Part shown: piece after piece, positions 52,045-61,861 of the stretch
How positions within the stretch are numbered: position 1 is the stretch's first letter
How the letters are laid out: every line of letters starts with the position of its first letter
NCBI RefSeq assembly: GCF_000373925.1
Contig: NZ_KB892745.1
Coordinates: 56,212-120,211 of the forward strand
DNA from: Actinopolymorpha alba DSM 45243
GTDB lineage: Bacteria > Actinomycetota > Actinomycetes > Propionibacteriales > Actinopolymorphaceae
DNA length: 64,000 nt
Direction of reading: 5' to 3'
Translations under genes and position numbers: made by a program
The notes under the pieces: generated by a model
The model's database searches: none
Told to the model about the DNA's origin: nothing
The model's input: only the letters and a program-made list of their open reading frames with translations

Positions 52045-55000
52045 GTGTCTTCGCGGCGCTGGGCTATGTGGCCGGTAACGGAAACTCGTTCACGATCTGT
52101 GCTGAGGGCGGTTTGTGTTGCCCTTTCGGTGCTGTTGGTGGCTTCGCTTGTCAGCGGGGTGGGTTCTGTTGTGGCGGCTGGCCCGTCTGGTAGTCGGGCG
52201 GAGGCTGCTGATACGCCGTTGAAGTTTGTGCCGTTGAGTCGGTTGACGGTCTTGGAGGCATTAACTCTTACGGCGGGGCAGACGAGCACTGTTGCGGTGT
52301 CGGGGCGGGCGAGTGTTCCGGCTAACGCGCGTGCGGTGTTGTTTGATGTGACGGTGTCGAATGGTTCGGCGGACACGCATGTGACGGTGTGGACTGAGGG
52401 GTCCCGGCCGACGTCGACGAACTTGAACGTGCCGGCGGCGACGACGGAGCAGAACTCCGCGGTCGTGAAGTTGTCGAGCACTGGCACGGTGCAGGTGTTC
52501 AACAACTCGGGAACCGCCACCCTCGGTTTGAATGTGCAGGGCTATTTCGTTGATGACGGCGGTTCGAGTCCGGGCGGGTTTGTGGCGTCGAGCCCGGTCC
52601 GGTTGTTGGATACCAGGACGAGTGTGAAGATCCCGGCCGGCGGTGAGGTCGACGTCCAGATCGCTGGCACGAAGGGAATCCCGACGGATGCGACGTCGGT
52701 GTTTGTGAACCTTTCGGTGGTGACGCCGGGCGGTTCGGGTGCGGTGGGGATTTTCAAGAAGGGTGTGGCTCCGACGGGTGCGGGGCCGGTGTTCTTCTCA
52801 GGTCCGACGACGGCGCAGACCATCAATGTGGCACCGGATGCTAACGGGTTAGCGACGATCCACAATTTCTCGTCCACGGTCGCCATTGATGTGTTGGTGG
52901 ACGCGCAGGGCTGGTTCGTGGGGGATCCGCAGGCGGGGGCGGCGTTCAATCCGCTGGTGACCAGGGTGTATGACTCGCGTTCTGCTGGGGAGTCTCAGAT
53001 TCCGGCGGGGAGTGTCCGCACTGTTCAGGTCGCTGGTGTGGCTGGTATGCCGAGCAGCGGCGCGGGCGCGGTGTTCGCGAATGTGATCGTGGTGACTCCG
53101 CCGAGCCCGGGCGGTATTCATGTGTGGAATCCGGATGAGCCCGAGCCGGGAATCAATAATGTGATCTTTCCCGGTGGGGTTAATCATTCGGTTCTGATCG
53201 CGACGAAGTTGTCGGCTGATGGGAAGGTGTCGATCGGGAACCGCGGCCCGAATCCGCTGCATGTGGTGATTGATATCCAGGGCTGGTTTACCGGTTCGGG
53301 TGCGGTGAAGTTGAGCGAGGGCGGGGAGTACCGCGGTCTGCAGCCGGCACGGATTGTGGACACCCGCTCGGGTGTGGGTGGTTACACCGGCACGATCGGG
53401 GCTGGTGGGTCGAAGTCGTTCAAGGTGACCGGGGTCGGCGGCGTCCCGGCGTCTGGTGTGTCGGCGGTGGTGTTGAGCGTCACCGTGCCCGCGCAGGGGT
53501 CGGATACGGCGTTGACGGTGTTCGGGACGGGTGAGTCACGCCCGGCGGTGTCGCAGTTGTCGGTGACGGCGGGGATCACGGTGTCGAACACGGTGATCGC
53601 GAAGGTCGGCGCGGGCGGCCAGATCGAGGTGTTCAACGCCGCTGGCGCGGTCAACGTGATAGCCGATGTGCAGGGCTACTTCACCGATACCACCGTGTCG
53701 GCGGGTGGGGGCACGTTCGTCGCCCTGACTCCGAAACGTCTCTATGACACCAACTCCTCCGGCCAGACCCCGTTGCAGGGTGGGGAGACCAGGGACATCC
53801 AGGTCACGGGTGTGGGCGGTATCCCGGCGTCTGGGGTGTCGGCGGTCGCGGTGAACCTGACGGTGGTGGAGCCGACGGCTGCTGGGGAGTTGACGGCGTT
53901 CCCGTCGGGGACGACGAAGCCTGCGGTGACGACGTTGAACGCCACGGCGGGCGCGAACACCTCAGCGTTCGCGCAGGTGAAGCTGGGGACGGGCGGCAAG
54001 CTCGCGGTCGCTGCCACGGGCACCGGGCAGATGCGGTTGACGGTGGATGTGCAGGGCTACTACCTGGACAACACCCAGACTGGCCGGGATCTCTACGTGC
54101 CGGTGAACCCACGACGGATCTATACCTCGGCCACGGACTTCGCCAGCGCTGAGACCCGATCGATCAAGATCACGGGCGCGAAGGACAGCGGCGGGAACGT
54201 GGCGGTGCCGGCGACCGGCGCTACGGCAGTGGCGGTGTCGGTGACCGCAACCCACCCGGTGAACAAGGGGATCCTGGTGGGTTGGCCGGCTGGCGAGGAA
54301 AGGCCCGGGGCGACGCTGGTCAGCTATAACGTCGCGGACACGGATGTGACCGGGACCGCGATTCTGCCGGTCGGTGCGGGCGGGTTCATCAATATCTACT
54401 CGTCGTCGGCGGCTGGGTTGACGGTGGATGTTCAGGGCTACTACCAGGCGAGCAAGCTTCCCCCGGTGACCCTGAACACGCCGACGTTGATCCATGCGAC
54501 CGGGGCGGAGTTGTCGTGGTCGGCGTACACCGATGCCAGTCCGGAGACCTTCGACGATCTCGTCGAGTATCAGGTGCACCGCGCCACGACCAAGGATTTC
54601 ACGCCGACGCCGGCGACGCTGGTGGCGCCGGTGGGCAAGAACACCACGAATTTCACCGATACGACGGCGACGCCGACCGCGGCGGACGACCCGAACCCGA
54701 CCGGGGCGACGTACTACTACCGGGTCGTGGTGAAGACCGTTGACGACCAGCTCACACCGTCCCCGGCGATCCAGGTGGGGTTGCCGAAGGCTGGCCGGTT
54801 GATCAAGGTGTTGCAGGGGCCGGACACGGTTACCGACACCACACTCACGGCGAACCAGCCCGACACCGCGCATGACACGCTGGACGCGCAGACCCAGCTG
54901 ATGGCGGGTAACGAGTCGGCGACGTACGGCGCGTCCAGGGCGCTGCTGAAGTTCGACACCTCGAGCATCCCCTCGTCCGCGGTGATCACGGATGCGCAGC

Positions 55001-58000
55001 TGAGCCTGTGGACGGTGGGTGCCTCGACGTCGAGGGGTGCGGTGTATGAGGTGCACCGGCTGACCCGCGGGTTCACCCAGTCCACCGCGACGTGGAACAA
55101 GGCGAACGCCACCACCTCGTGGACGACTCCGGGTGGGGACTTCGCCGCTGCGGCGGACGGGTCGACGACGGGGGTGGCGGTCGCTCCGCCGACCTGGCGG
55201 AACTGGAAGGTCACGGACGCGGCGCGTGCCTGGCAGGCTGATTCAGCGTCGAACCTGGGGGTGGTGCTCAAGCTCGCGGACGAGACCGCTCCGGTGGAGG
55301 GCACCCGCTTCATGTCGACCGAAGCTTCGGGTGCGTCGACCGAACTTCGCCCCAAGCTCGCGGTCACCTATCTGGAGAAGACCACCGAGTCGACCTATTA
55401 CGCGCCCTACACGCCGGCGCGGATGGTGCCGGGTGACACCTACTCGGTTGATGTGACCGTGTCGAACACCACCCTGTCGCCGTGGCTGGCCGCGGACTGG
55501 GTGGTGTCGTATCGGTGGGCGTTGCCGGACGGCTCCGATCCGGCGAACGCTGGGAGCCCGGAGCAGACGGTGTTGCCGAAGAATCTGGCGTCCGGGGACA
55601 CCGTGACGGTGAAGGCGAAGGTGAAGCCGCCGATCCAGTCCGATTCGGGTAACAAACGCGCCGGATACGTGCTGCGGTGGGAGCTGTTCAACAAGACCAC
55701 CGGTAAGTGGTTGTCGGATCCTCCGACGCAGATTCCGTCCTTCGACCAGTCGGTAGCGGTGGAGGACCCGACCTCGACCCAGTTGGGGTTGGAGAAGTTC
55801 TACTCCTACGTCGGTAAGAACACCGGTGCTGGTTCGTCGGTGATGACGAACACGCACGCCGGGAATGCGGTGTGGTCCTACAACATCTTCTCCAACCCGT
55901 CGCGTGGGTTGAGCACGTTCGCGCGGCTGGCGTACAACTCCCAGGACACTGTGGACTCTGGCGCGGGGTATGGGTGGTCGCTGCAGGCGTCGTCGCTGCA
56001 GCGGCTGGGAACGCCGCTTGACTTCCACCCCAACCCGAACCCGACCAAGGTCACCTTGACCGACGGGGACGGCACCCAGCACACCTTCTCCTGGGATTCC
56101 GCGGCCAACGAATGGAAGAGCCCTCGGGGTGTGCACTTCTACCTGCAGCAGCAGACCGACTGCGGGCCACAGGTGAAGGAGGACCGGGCGTGGCTGATGA
56201 CCCGCCCGGACCGCACGCAGTTCTTCTACGACTGTGACGGGTATCTGACCTCGATCGTCGACAACAACGGCCAAATGGCCGCGTTCACCTACGAGGAACG
56301 CAAGTCCAACAATGAGCCGGTCAAGCTGCTGCGCCGGATCAACGACCCGACCGGGCGGCCGACCCTGATCCTCGACTACTACAACAAGGGTGATGCGACC
56401 TACACCTGGATCGACGACACCGGTGCGGAGAAGCAGGGCACGAACCTGACCAACCCCAAGATCATCGACCATGTGAAGCAGCTCACCGACATCTCGGGTC
56501 GCAAGATCACCTTCACCTATACCGACAAGGGCCTGCTCGCCCGCCTGGTTGACGGTGCGGGGGATGCGAAGGCGAAGACGTTCAAGTTCGCCTACGACGC
56601 GAAGCAGGGCAACAAGAACATCAAGCTGGTCACGGTCACCGACCCACGCGGTAAGGACACCAAGCTGGGCTACTACAGCCCGCCTGAGGATGATTCGAAG
56701 TTCCAGTGGCGGGCCAAGACCATCACCGACCGGCTAGGCGGCGAGACGACGTTCACCTACACGGATCCGGATGGCCAGGAGGGTTCGCAGATCAAGACCG
56801 AGGTGAGCGACGCGGAGTCGCACAAGTCGACCTACCTGACGGACAACTTCGGTCTCCCAATTGAGACGACGAATGCCAAGCAGGAAATGACGAAGGTCGG
56901 GTGGGACGCGGACAACAACGTGACCCGGCTGGAAGAGGCGGGCGGCGCGGTCACCACCTGGAGCTATGACCCGAAGACCGGGTACCCGCTGGAGATCAAG
57001 GACGCCGAGGCGAACAAGAACAACACAGCCGGCACAAAGTTTGAGTACTACGACCCGCCCTCCCTGAACGGGTACGTAAGGGACCTGCAGTTCAAGACGT
57101 CGCCGCAGGGCCGGAAGTGGGAGTTCACCTACACCCCCACCGGGGCCCTGGCGACGGTCACCGATCCGGCTGGCACGGCCACGCCCACAGCAGGGGATTT
57201 CACCACCCGCTACAGCTATGACGATGCCGGTCAGCTGACAGTCGCAACAGATGCGAACGGTAACGCCACCAAGTACGGCGCCTACGACGTGACCGGGTAC
57301 CCGAAGAAGATCACCGACGCGAAGAACAAGGAGACCACGTTCTACTACAGCAGGCGAGGCCAGGTCTATAAGGTCACCGACGCGTACCAGAAGGACGTGC
57401 TGCAGGAGTACGACCTGTTCGGCCGTCCCGGTAAGCACACCGAGCCGAAGGACCAGGACGCCGGTGAGCTGATCGTCACGCCGGCGCCGGAGTACGACGC
57501 GAACGACAACGTGACCAAGGCGACCACGCCGACCGATGCGGTCTACACGGCGGAGTATGACGCGGCGGACCAGCTGGTCGAGTCGACGGAGCCGAAGGAC
57601 ACGCCGACCGGTCCGGAGCGCAAGTCGGTCTTCACCTACGACAAGGTCGGCAACCTGAAGTCGCAGACGGAGCCGAAGGGCACCCTCTCCGCCGATGACG
57701 CGAACGACTTTGTGACCCGATACGACTACGACGAGATCTACCAGCTGACAACGGTAACGAACGCCGACGACGGCAAGATCACCTACAGCTACGACAACGT
57801 CGGCAACCTGAAGACGGTCATTGATCCGCGGAAGAACGCCACCCCGGACACCACCGACTTCACCACGAAGTACACCTACAACCTGAACCATCAGGTGGCG
57901 TCGACAACTGACGCGGCCGGTAAGACCACCAAGACCGGCTATGACCGCGACGGTCTGGTCTCCTCGACGAAGGACCAGGAGGACAACCAGACACTCATCA

Positions 58001-61000
58001 CGCTGGACAAACGCGGTAAACCGTCCGAGGTGAAGGTGCCGCACAAGAACGATGCCGGCACCATCGTCCACAACATCACCAAGTACGAGTACGACCAGGT
58101 CGGCAACACCACCAAGGTGACCAGCCCCCGCGGTGTCGGGACGAGTGTCGTCGACGACTTCATGACCGAGACGGTCTACGACGAGCTGAACCGGGTCAAG
58201 GAGCAGCGGACGCCGTACGACCCGAACGGTGACGAGGCGTACCGGCGTGCGAGTAAGACGACCTACGACTACGACGATGTGGGCCGGCTTGCCAAGGTGA
58301 CAGCGCCGCCGTCGGTGGACGAACCAGAAGACTCTAACGCCACCAGGTTCTCCTACTTCGACAACGGGTGGACGGAAACGACGACGGATCCGTGGGACAT
58401 CACCACCGTCTACGACTACACCAACCTGGGCCAGCAGAAGTCCCGCAGCCTGACCGGGGCCGGTATCACCGCCGCGGACGCCGCGGACCGGGCGATGTCG
58501 TGGACCTACTACCCGGACGGGAAACTCAAGTCCCGGAGCGATGACGGGGTTCCGTTCGGCGCCCAGGTTGCGCTGGTCGACAACTCCGACGCGCAGAACA
58601 CGTCGAAGACGGGCACCTGGACCACCAGCAGCACCGCCGGCGGGCATCAGGGTCGTGACTACGCCACGCATGCGGCGGGTGCCGGAAGTGATGTGTTCAC
58701 GTGGGAGTTGAAGATCCCGCAGGACGGTACCTACCAGGTGTTCGTGAAGTACCCGCAGGTCACCGGGGCCGCGACGAGCGCCGCCTACACGGTGACCCAC
58801 GCCTCGGGTAGCGCACCAAAGACGGTCGACCAGACCAAGAACACCGGGTCGTGGGTGAGCCTGGGATCGTTCACCTTCGCCGAGGCCAAGACCGACCAGA
58901 AGGTGAGTCTGGCTCAGAACAGTGGCGGGATCGTGGTGGCGGACGCGGTGAAGCTGGTCCGCACCGTGACTGAGACCGACGACGAGGCCACGTCGTTCGC
59001 CTACGTCTATGACCCGAACGGGAACCTCACCGACATCACCGACCAGAGCAGGCCCACCCCTAAGGTCAAGACGTACCAGGTCACCTACAACGGCCTGAAC
59101 CAGGTCGAAGAGGTGGTGGAGAAGGCGCTGTCGGGTGCGGAGCAGCACAAGACGTCGTTCACCTACGACCCGAACGGCAACCCCGACACCCGCACCCATG
59201 ACCAGAAGATCGGCGAGTTCGACTACGACACCCGGGACTTGTTGTCGAAGGTCACCGACAAGAAGAGCTCGAGTGACGCCAGCCCGAAGGTGACGTCGTT
59301 CACGTACACCGATCGTGGGCAGCGGTGGAAGGAAACCAAGGGCAACGGGAACACCGTCGAGCACACCTATTTCCTGGACGGGTTGTTGCAGCGGCACGTG
59401 GAGAAGAAGCCGAACGGCACCCTGGTCGCAGAGCACACCCTGACCTATGACCCGAACGGGAACCGGTCGCGTGACGTCGGGTCGAAGATGAACGCCGACA
59501 ACCACGCCGCCACCGTCTCGACGACCAGCGACTACACCTACGACCCGCTCGACCGGATCGCGACGCTGACGAAAACCGGCGCCGGTGCCGACACCGAGAC
59601 CTATACGCATGACGCGAACAACAACGTCGTCTCGCAGAAGGTCAAGGGTGTCACCACCGACTACAGCTACAACCGGAACCGCCTGGCGTCCGCGACGGTC
59701 GCCGGTGGGGCGACGTCGACCTACAACTACGACCCGTTCGGCCGTCTGGACACGGTGACCTCGGGTGGGAAGGCGTTGGAGCGGTACCGCTACGACGGGT
59801 TCGACCGCATCAGCGAGCACCGCAAGCTCACCAACCCCGACAGCGGCGCCACCGCGACGACGAAGTACGCCTACGACCCGCTGGACCGCACCGCGACGAA
59901 GACCACGAACGCCGGGGCGACGGGTGAGAAGAAGACCGACTACGACTACCTCGGTCTGACCGGCCAGGTGATCTCAGAGAAGGTCGGCGGCAGTGCGGAG
60001 GTTACGAAGTCTTACCAGTACAGCCCGTGGGGACAGCGACTGTCGCAGGTCACCCACAAGACCGGTGCCGCGGATGAGGACGCGTACTACGGCTACAACC
60101 CACGCACCGACGTCGAAACCCTCACCGACAGTTCGGGTGATACGAAGGCGACCTACGGGTACACCGCGTACGGCAACAACGACGACGCCCAGTTCACCGG
60201 CATCGACAAACCAGATGCTCAGAACCCGGGCAAGGAGCCGTACAACGCCTACCGCTACACCGGCAAACGCTGGGACGCCGCCTCCGGAACCTACGACATG
60301 GGGTTCCGCGACTACAGCCCAGGACTGAACCGGTTCCTCACCCGCGACCTCTACAACGGGGCCCTCGCGGACATGAACCTCGCCACCGACCCCTTCACCG
60401 CCAACCGCTACGCCTTCACCGCCGGCAACCCCATCACCAGGGTTGATGTGGATGGGCATGAGCCGCTGCCGTCTGACTGTGCTGAGTCGAACATGCTGGA
60501 GTGCCGGAGCTTCTACTACGCCGGTGAGATCAAAGATGGCTTTGGCAACACAGACCTGAACACCGAAACAGCGGCCAACTTCAAGTGGCGGTCGGAGTTG
60601 GTCTATGCGCCGGGAGCAGACTCGAGCAAGACGACCCATCCCGAGCCGATAGCCCCGCCTAAGGATAATCACCAGCTGTTCGGCACACTTGGGTTGTTTC
60701 CCGGGCCGACCGCGGTCGCCGCGAACGGCATAAACTGTTACCTTTACGCAAGAGAGAGTGCCTGGGTAGACGCCGGCTTCTCCTGCGGCGCCACCGTACT
60801 CGGTAGCGCCCCCGGCCTTGTCGCAAGGGCGGTCGCCCGGGGCGGAGACAAAGCGGCCGATGCAGCCAAAGCCGCCGGAACCGCGGAGGCTGGAGCCGGA
60901 TCCGCGGACGAGGCGGTAGGCGTCCTAAAGGGGCCCATCCCGGATCAGCTGCCGCGCAACCTTCCCGAGCAACTTGCGCTCGGGGCCGCCAAAGAGGGCC

Positions 61001-61173
61001 AAGGCACGATCATCATGCGGAACCTCGGCGATGCCCCGAGGCTTCTGGCCAACTACGGGGAAGGCGAGTGGGTGAAAATGCAGTATGTCCTTCGCGGAAC
61101 GGACAGCAACGTTACTGTTCACTACTTCCGCAATCTGACGACCAAGATGGACGTGGAGTTCAAGTTCAAATGA
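52045..61173 (+). CDS. Giant secreted RHS/YD-repeat polymorphic toxin
   Basis: A 3042-residue secreted protein. Sec signal (RSVLRAVCVALSVLLVASLV); six tandem ~125-residue beta modules (residues ~55-798), each ending in a D(V/I/A)QG(Y/W) strand; a fibronectin-III-like domain (~800-910); a DNRLRE-type domain (~915-1115, ALLKFDTSSIPSSAVITDAQ); an NEW3-like domain (~1120-1235). An RHS/YD shell (~1240-2735) is interrupted by a golvesin-like domain (~2172-2309), and the RHS core ends in RVDVDGHEP at ~2806. The remaining ~235 residues are a hydrophobic pre-toxin segment and an ~80-residue effector ending VHYFRNLTTKMDVEFKFK, which I do not recognise. GTG start chosen for GGGGTGG upstream. The downstream gene overlaps by ATGA. 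Confidence 0.93.
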   Translation: MSSRRWAMWPVTETRSRSVLRAVCVALSVLLVASLVSGVGSVVAAGPSGSRAEAADTPLKFVPLSRLTVLEALTLTAGQTSTVAVSGRASVPANARAVLFDVTVSNGSADTHVTVWTEGSRPTSTNLNVPAATTEQNSAVVKLSSTGTVQVFNNSGTATLGLNVQGYFVDDGGSSPGGFVASSPVRLLDTRTSVKIPAGGEVDVQIAGTKGIPTDATSVFVNLSVVTPGGSGAVGIFKKGVAPTGAGPVFFSGPTTAQTINVAPDANGLATIHNFSSTVAIDVLVDAQGWFVGDPQAGAAFNPLVTRVYDSRSAGESQIPAGSVRTVQVAGVAGMPSSGAGAVFANVIVVTPPSPGGIHVWNPDEPEPGINNVIFPGGVNHSVLIATKLSADGKVSIGNRGPNPLHVVIDIQGWFTGSGAVKLSEGGEYRGLQPARIVDTRSGVGGYTGTIGAGGSKSFKVTGVGGVPASGVSAVVLSVTVPAQGSDTALTVFGTGESRPAVSQLSVTAGITVSNTVIAKVGAGGQIEVFNAAGAVNVIADVQGYFTDTTVSAGGGTFVALTPKRLYDTNSSGQTPLQGGETRDIQVTGVGGIPASGVSAVAVNLTVVEPTAAGELTAFPSGTTKPAVTTLNATAGANTSAFAQVKLGTGGKLAVAATGTGQMRLTVDVQGYYLDNTQTGRDLYVPVNPRRIYTSATDFASAETRSIKITGAKDSGGNVAVPATGATAVAVSVTATHPVNKGILVGWPAGEERPGATLVSYNVADTDVTGTAILPVGAGGFINIYSSSAAGLTVDVQGYYQASKLPPVTLNTPTLIHATGAELSWSAYTDASPETFDDLVEYQVHRATTKDFTPTPATLVAPVGKNTTNFTDTTATPTAADDPNPTGATYYYRVVVKTVDDQLTPSPAIQVGLPKAGRLIKVLQGPDTVTDTTLTANQPDTAHDTLDAQTQLMAGNESATYGASRALLKFDTSSIPSSAVITDAQLSLWTVGASTSRGAVYEVHRLTRGFTQSTATWNKANATTSWTTPGGDFAAAADGSTTGVAVAPPTWRNWKVTDAARAWQADSASNLGVVLKLADETAPVEGTRFMSTEASGASTELRPKLAVTYLEKTTESTYYAPYTPARMVPGDTYSVDVTVSNTTLSPWLAADWVVSYRWALPDGSDPANAGSPEQTVLPKNLASGDTVTVKAKVKPPIQSDSGNKRAGYVLRWELFNKTTGKWLSDPPTQIPSFDQSVAVEDPTSTQLGLEKFYSYVGKNTGAGSSVMTNTHAGNAVWSYNIFSNPSRGLSTFARLAYNSQDTVDSGAGYGWSLQASSLQRLGTPLDFHPNPNPTKVTLTDGDGTQHTFSWDSAANEWKSPRGVHFYLQQQTDCGPQVKEDRAWLMTRPDRTQFFYDCDGYLTSIVDNNGQMAAFTYEERKSNNEPVKLLRRINDPTGRPTLILDYYNKGDATYTWIDDTGAEKQGTNLTNPKIIDHVKQLTDISGRKITFTYTDKGLLARLVDGAGDAKAKTFKFAYDAKQGNKNIKLVTVTDPRGKDTKLGYYSPPEDDSKFQWRAKTITDRLGGETTFTYTDPDGQEGSQIKTEVSDAESHKSTYLTDNFGLPIETTNAKQEMTKVGWDADNNVTRLEEAGGAVTTWSYDPKTGYPLEIKDAEANKNNTAGTKFEYYDPPSLNGYVRDLQFKTSPQGRKWEFTYTPTGALATVTDPAGTATPTAGDFTTRYSYDDAGQLTVATDANGNATKYGAYDVTGYPKKITDAKNKETTFYYSRRGQVYKVTDAYQKDVLQEYDLFGRPGKHTEPKDQDAGELIVTPAPEYDANDNVTKATTPTDAVYTAEYDAADQLVESTEPKDTPTGPERKSVFTYDKVGNLKSQTEPKGTLSADDANDFVTRYDYDEIYQLTTVTNADDGKITYSYDNVGNLKTVIDPRKNATPDTTDFTTKYTYNLNHQVASTTDAAGKTTKTGYDRDGLVSSTKDQEDNQTLITLDKRGKPSEVKVPHKNDAGTIVHNITKYEYDQVGNTTKVTSPRGVGTSVVDDFMTETVYDELNRVKEQRTPYDPNGDEAYRRASKTTYDYDDVGRLAKVTAPPSVDEPEDSNATRFSYFDNGWTETTTDPWDITTVYDYTNLGQQKSRSLTGAGITAADAADRAMSWTYYPDGKLKSRSDDGVPFGAQVALVDNSDAQNTSKTGTWTTSSTAGGHQGRDYATHAAGAGSDVFTWELKIPQDGTYQVFVKYPQVTGAATSAAYTVTHASGSAPKTVDQTKNTGSWVSLGSFTFAEAKTDQKVSLAQNSGGIVVADAVKLVRTVTETDDEATSFAYVYDPNGNLTDITDQSRPTPKVKTYQVTYNGLNQVEEVVEKALSGAEQHKTSFTYDPNGNPDTRTHDQKIGEFDYDTRDLLSKVTDKKSSSDASPKVTSFTYTDRGQRWKETKGNGNTVEHTYFLDGLLQRHVEKKPNGTLVAEHTLTYDPNGNRSRDVGSKMNADNHAATVSTTSDYTYDPLDRIATLTKTGAGADTETYTHDANNNVVSQKVKGVTTDYSYNRNRLASATVAGGATSTYNYDPFGRLDTVTSGGKALERYRYDGFDRISEHRKLTNPDSGATATTKYAYDPLDRTATKTTNAGATGEKKTDYDYLGLTGQVISEKVGGSAEVTKSYQYSPWGQRLSQVTHKTGAADEDAYYGYNPRTDVETLTDSSGDTKATYGYTAYGNNDDAQFTGIDKPDAQNPGKEPYNAYRYTGKRWDAASGTYDMGFRDYSPGLNRFLTRDLYNGALADMNLATDPFTANRYAFTAGNPITRVDVDGHEPLPSDCAESNMLECRSFYYAGEIKDGFGNTDLNTETAANFKWRSELVYAPGADSSKTTHPEPIAPPKDNHQLFGTLGLFPGPTAVAANGINCYLYARESAWVDAGFSCGATVLGSAPGLVARAVARGGDKAADAAKAAGTAEAGAGSADEAVGVLKGPIPDQLPRNLPEQLALGAAKEGQGTIIMRNLGDAPRLLANYGEGEWVKMQYVLRGTDSNVTVHYFRNLTTKMDVEFKFK

Positions 61174-61583
61174 TCGTTCGCTGTACCGCAAGAACTGGTG
61201 ATGTTCTACCGGCCATGAGCCGTGACAGCTCCGCGGGCGTCGATGGCAGTACCGAGTTTCCCGTTACGGTCGGCCGCTCGTACGCGGTGTTCGCAATGAC
61301 CATCTACCTCGGAGTTGCCTGGTACTACATCCTCGACGACGATGGGCACGAGTGGCCCACTTGGGTTCCGGCTCCGTTGTTCGAGGTAGTGGACGGGTCG
61401 TTCCCCGCGAGCTGGAAGATTGGGTACTTCCACTTCGGGCAAGAGGACCAGTATCCGATCGTGTCCTTCCCGGAATGGGCAGAGGACCAGAGTTTCTATG
61501 AACGACTGGTCGACGGCGACACGATCGCCGTGCGCATCTTCAGCGAACGGAAACATGAGATCGAGGAGGCCCACTCCGCGTAA
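61170..61583 (+). CDS. Candidate immunity protein for RHS toxin
   Basis: A 137-residue acidic soluble protein whose ATG overlaps the toxin stop (ATGA). Features: GRSYAVFAMTIYLGVAWYYI beta strands, PTWVPAPLFEVVDG, and a charged C-terminus. No signal peptide or membrane helix, so it stays in the cytosol, where an immunity protein to an internalised effector must act. Placement directly after the variable toxin tip is the standard arrangement for such pairs; the function is inferred from that. Confidence 0.8.
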   Translation: MIVRCTARTGDVLPAMSRDSSAGVDGSTEFPVTVGRSYAVFAMTIYLGVAWYYILDDDGHEWPTWVPAPLFEVVDGSFPASWKIGYFHFGQEDQYPIVSFPEWAEDQSFYERLVDGDTIAVRIFSERKHEIEEAHSA

Positions 61584-61861
61584 GGGCGGCCCCAATGGGC
61601 GTTACCTGGCCTGAACGACTGCTGGGATCGTGCTAGTCAGCCGGGGCGTTGGTCGGAACACCGATGCCCTGGACCGCGTTGGCGCCACTGATGCTGCGCA
61701 AGCTGCCCGAGGCCGTCATTCAACTACGACCCCGTCGTCGCCTTGGTCTTGGTGGACGTTTCCCCGGCTTGAAGTCGGCCTCGCTCGATGGCGGCTCGAA
61801 TGACGGCAGCGACGTAGCTGTGCGCGGATGCCCTGTGGTCGCTGAGTGCCTCGCCGTCGGA
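61584..61861. other. Junction region between immunity gene and rhs fragment
   Basis: No complete gene. On the minus strand, between about 61722 and 61870, a 46-codon open stretch (SYVAAVIRAAIERGRLQAGE near its middle, ending at TAG) looks like a gene remnant of unknown family. The plus strand contains the breakpoint where rhs homology resumes. Confidence 0.45.

Noticed and set aside
52200..54460. Repeats in the rhs gene as a CRISPR or satellite array
   Set aside because: The periodicity is in protein modules of ~125 residues with divergent DNA, not identical short repeats with spacers.
56734..59820. Minus-strand open frame of 1028 codons inside the rhs gene
   Set aside because: Its repetitive Val/Arg/Gly composition mirrors the YD repeats of the real gene on the plus strand.
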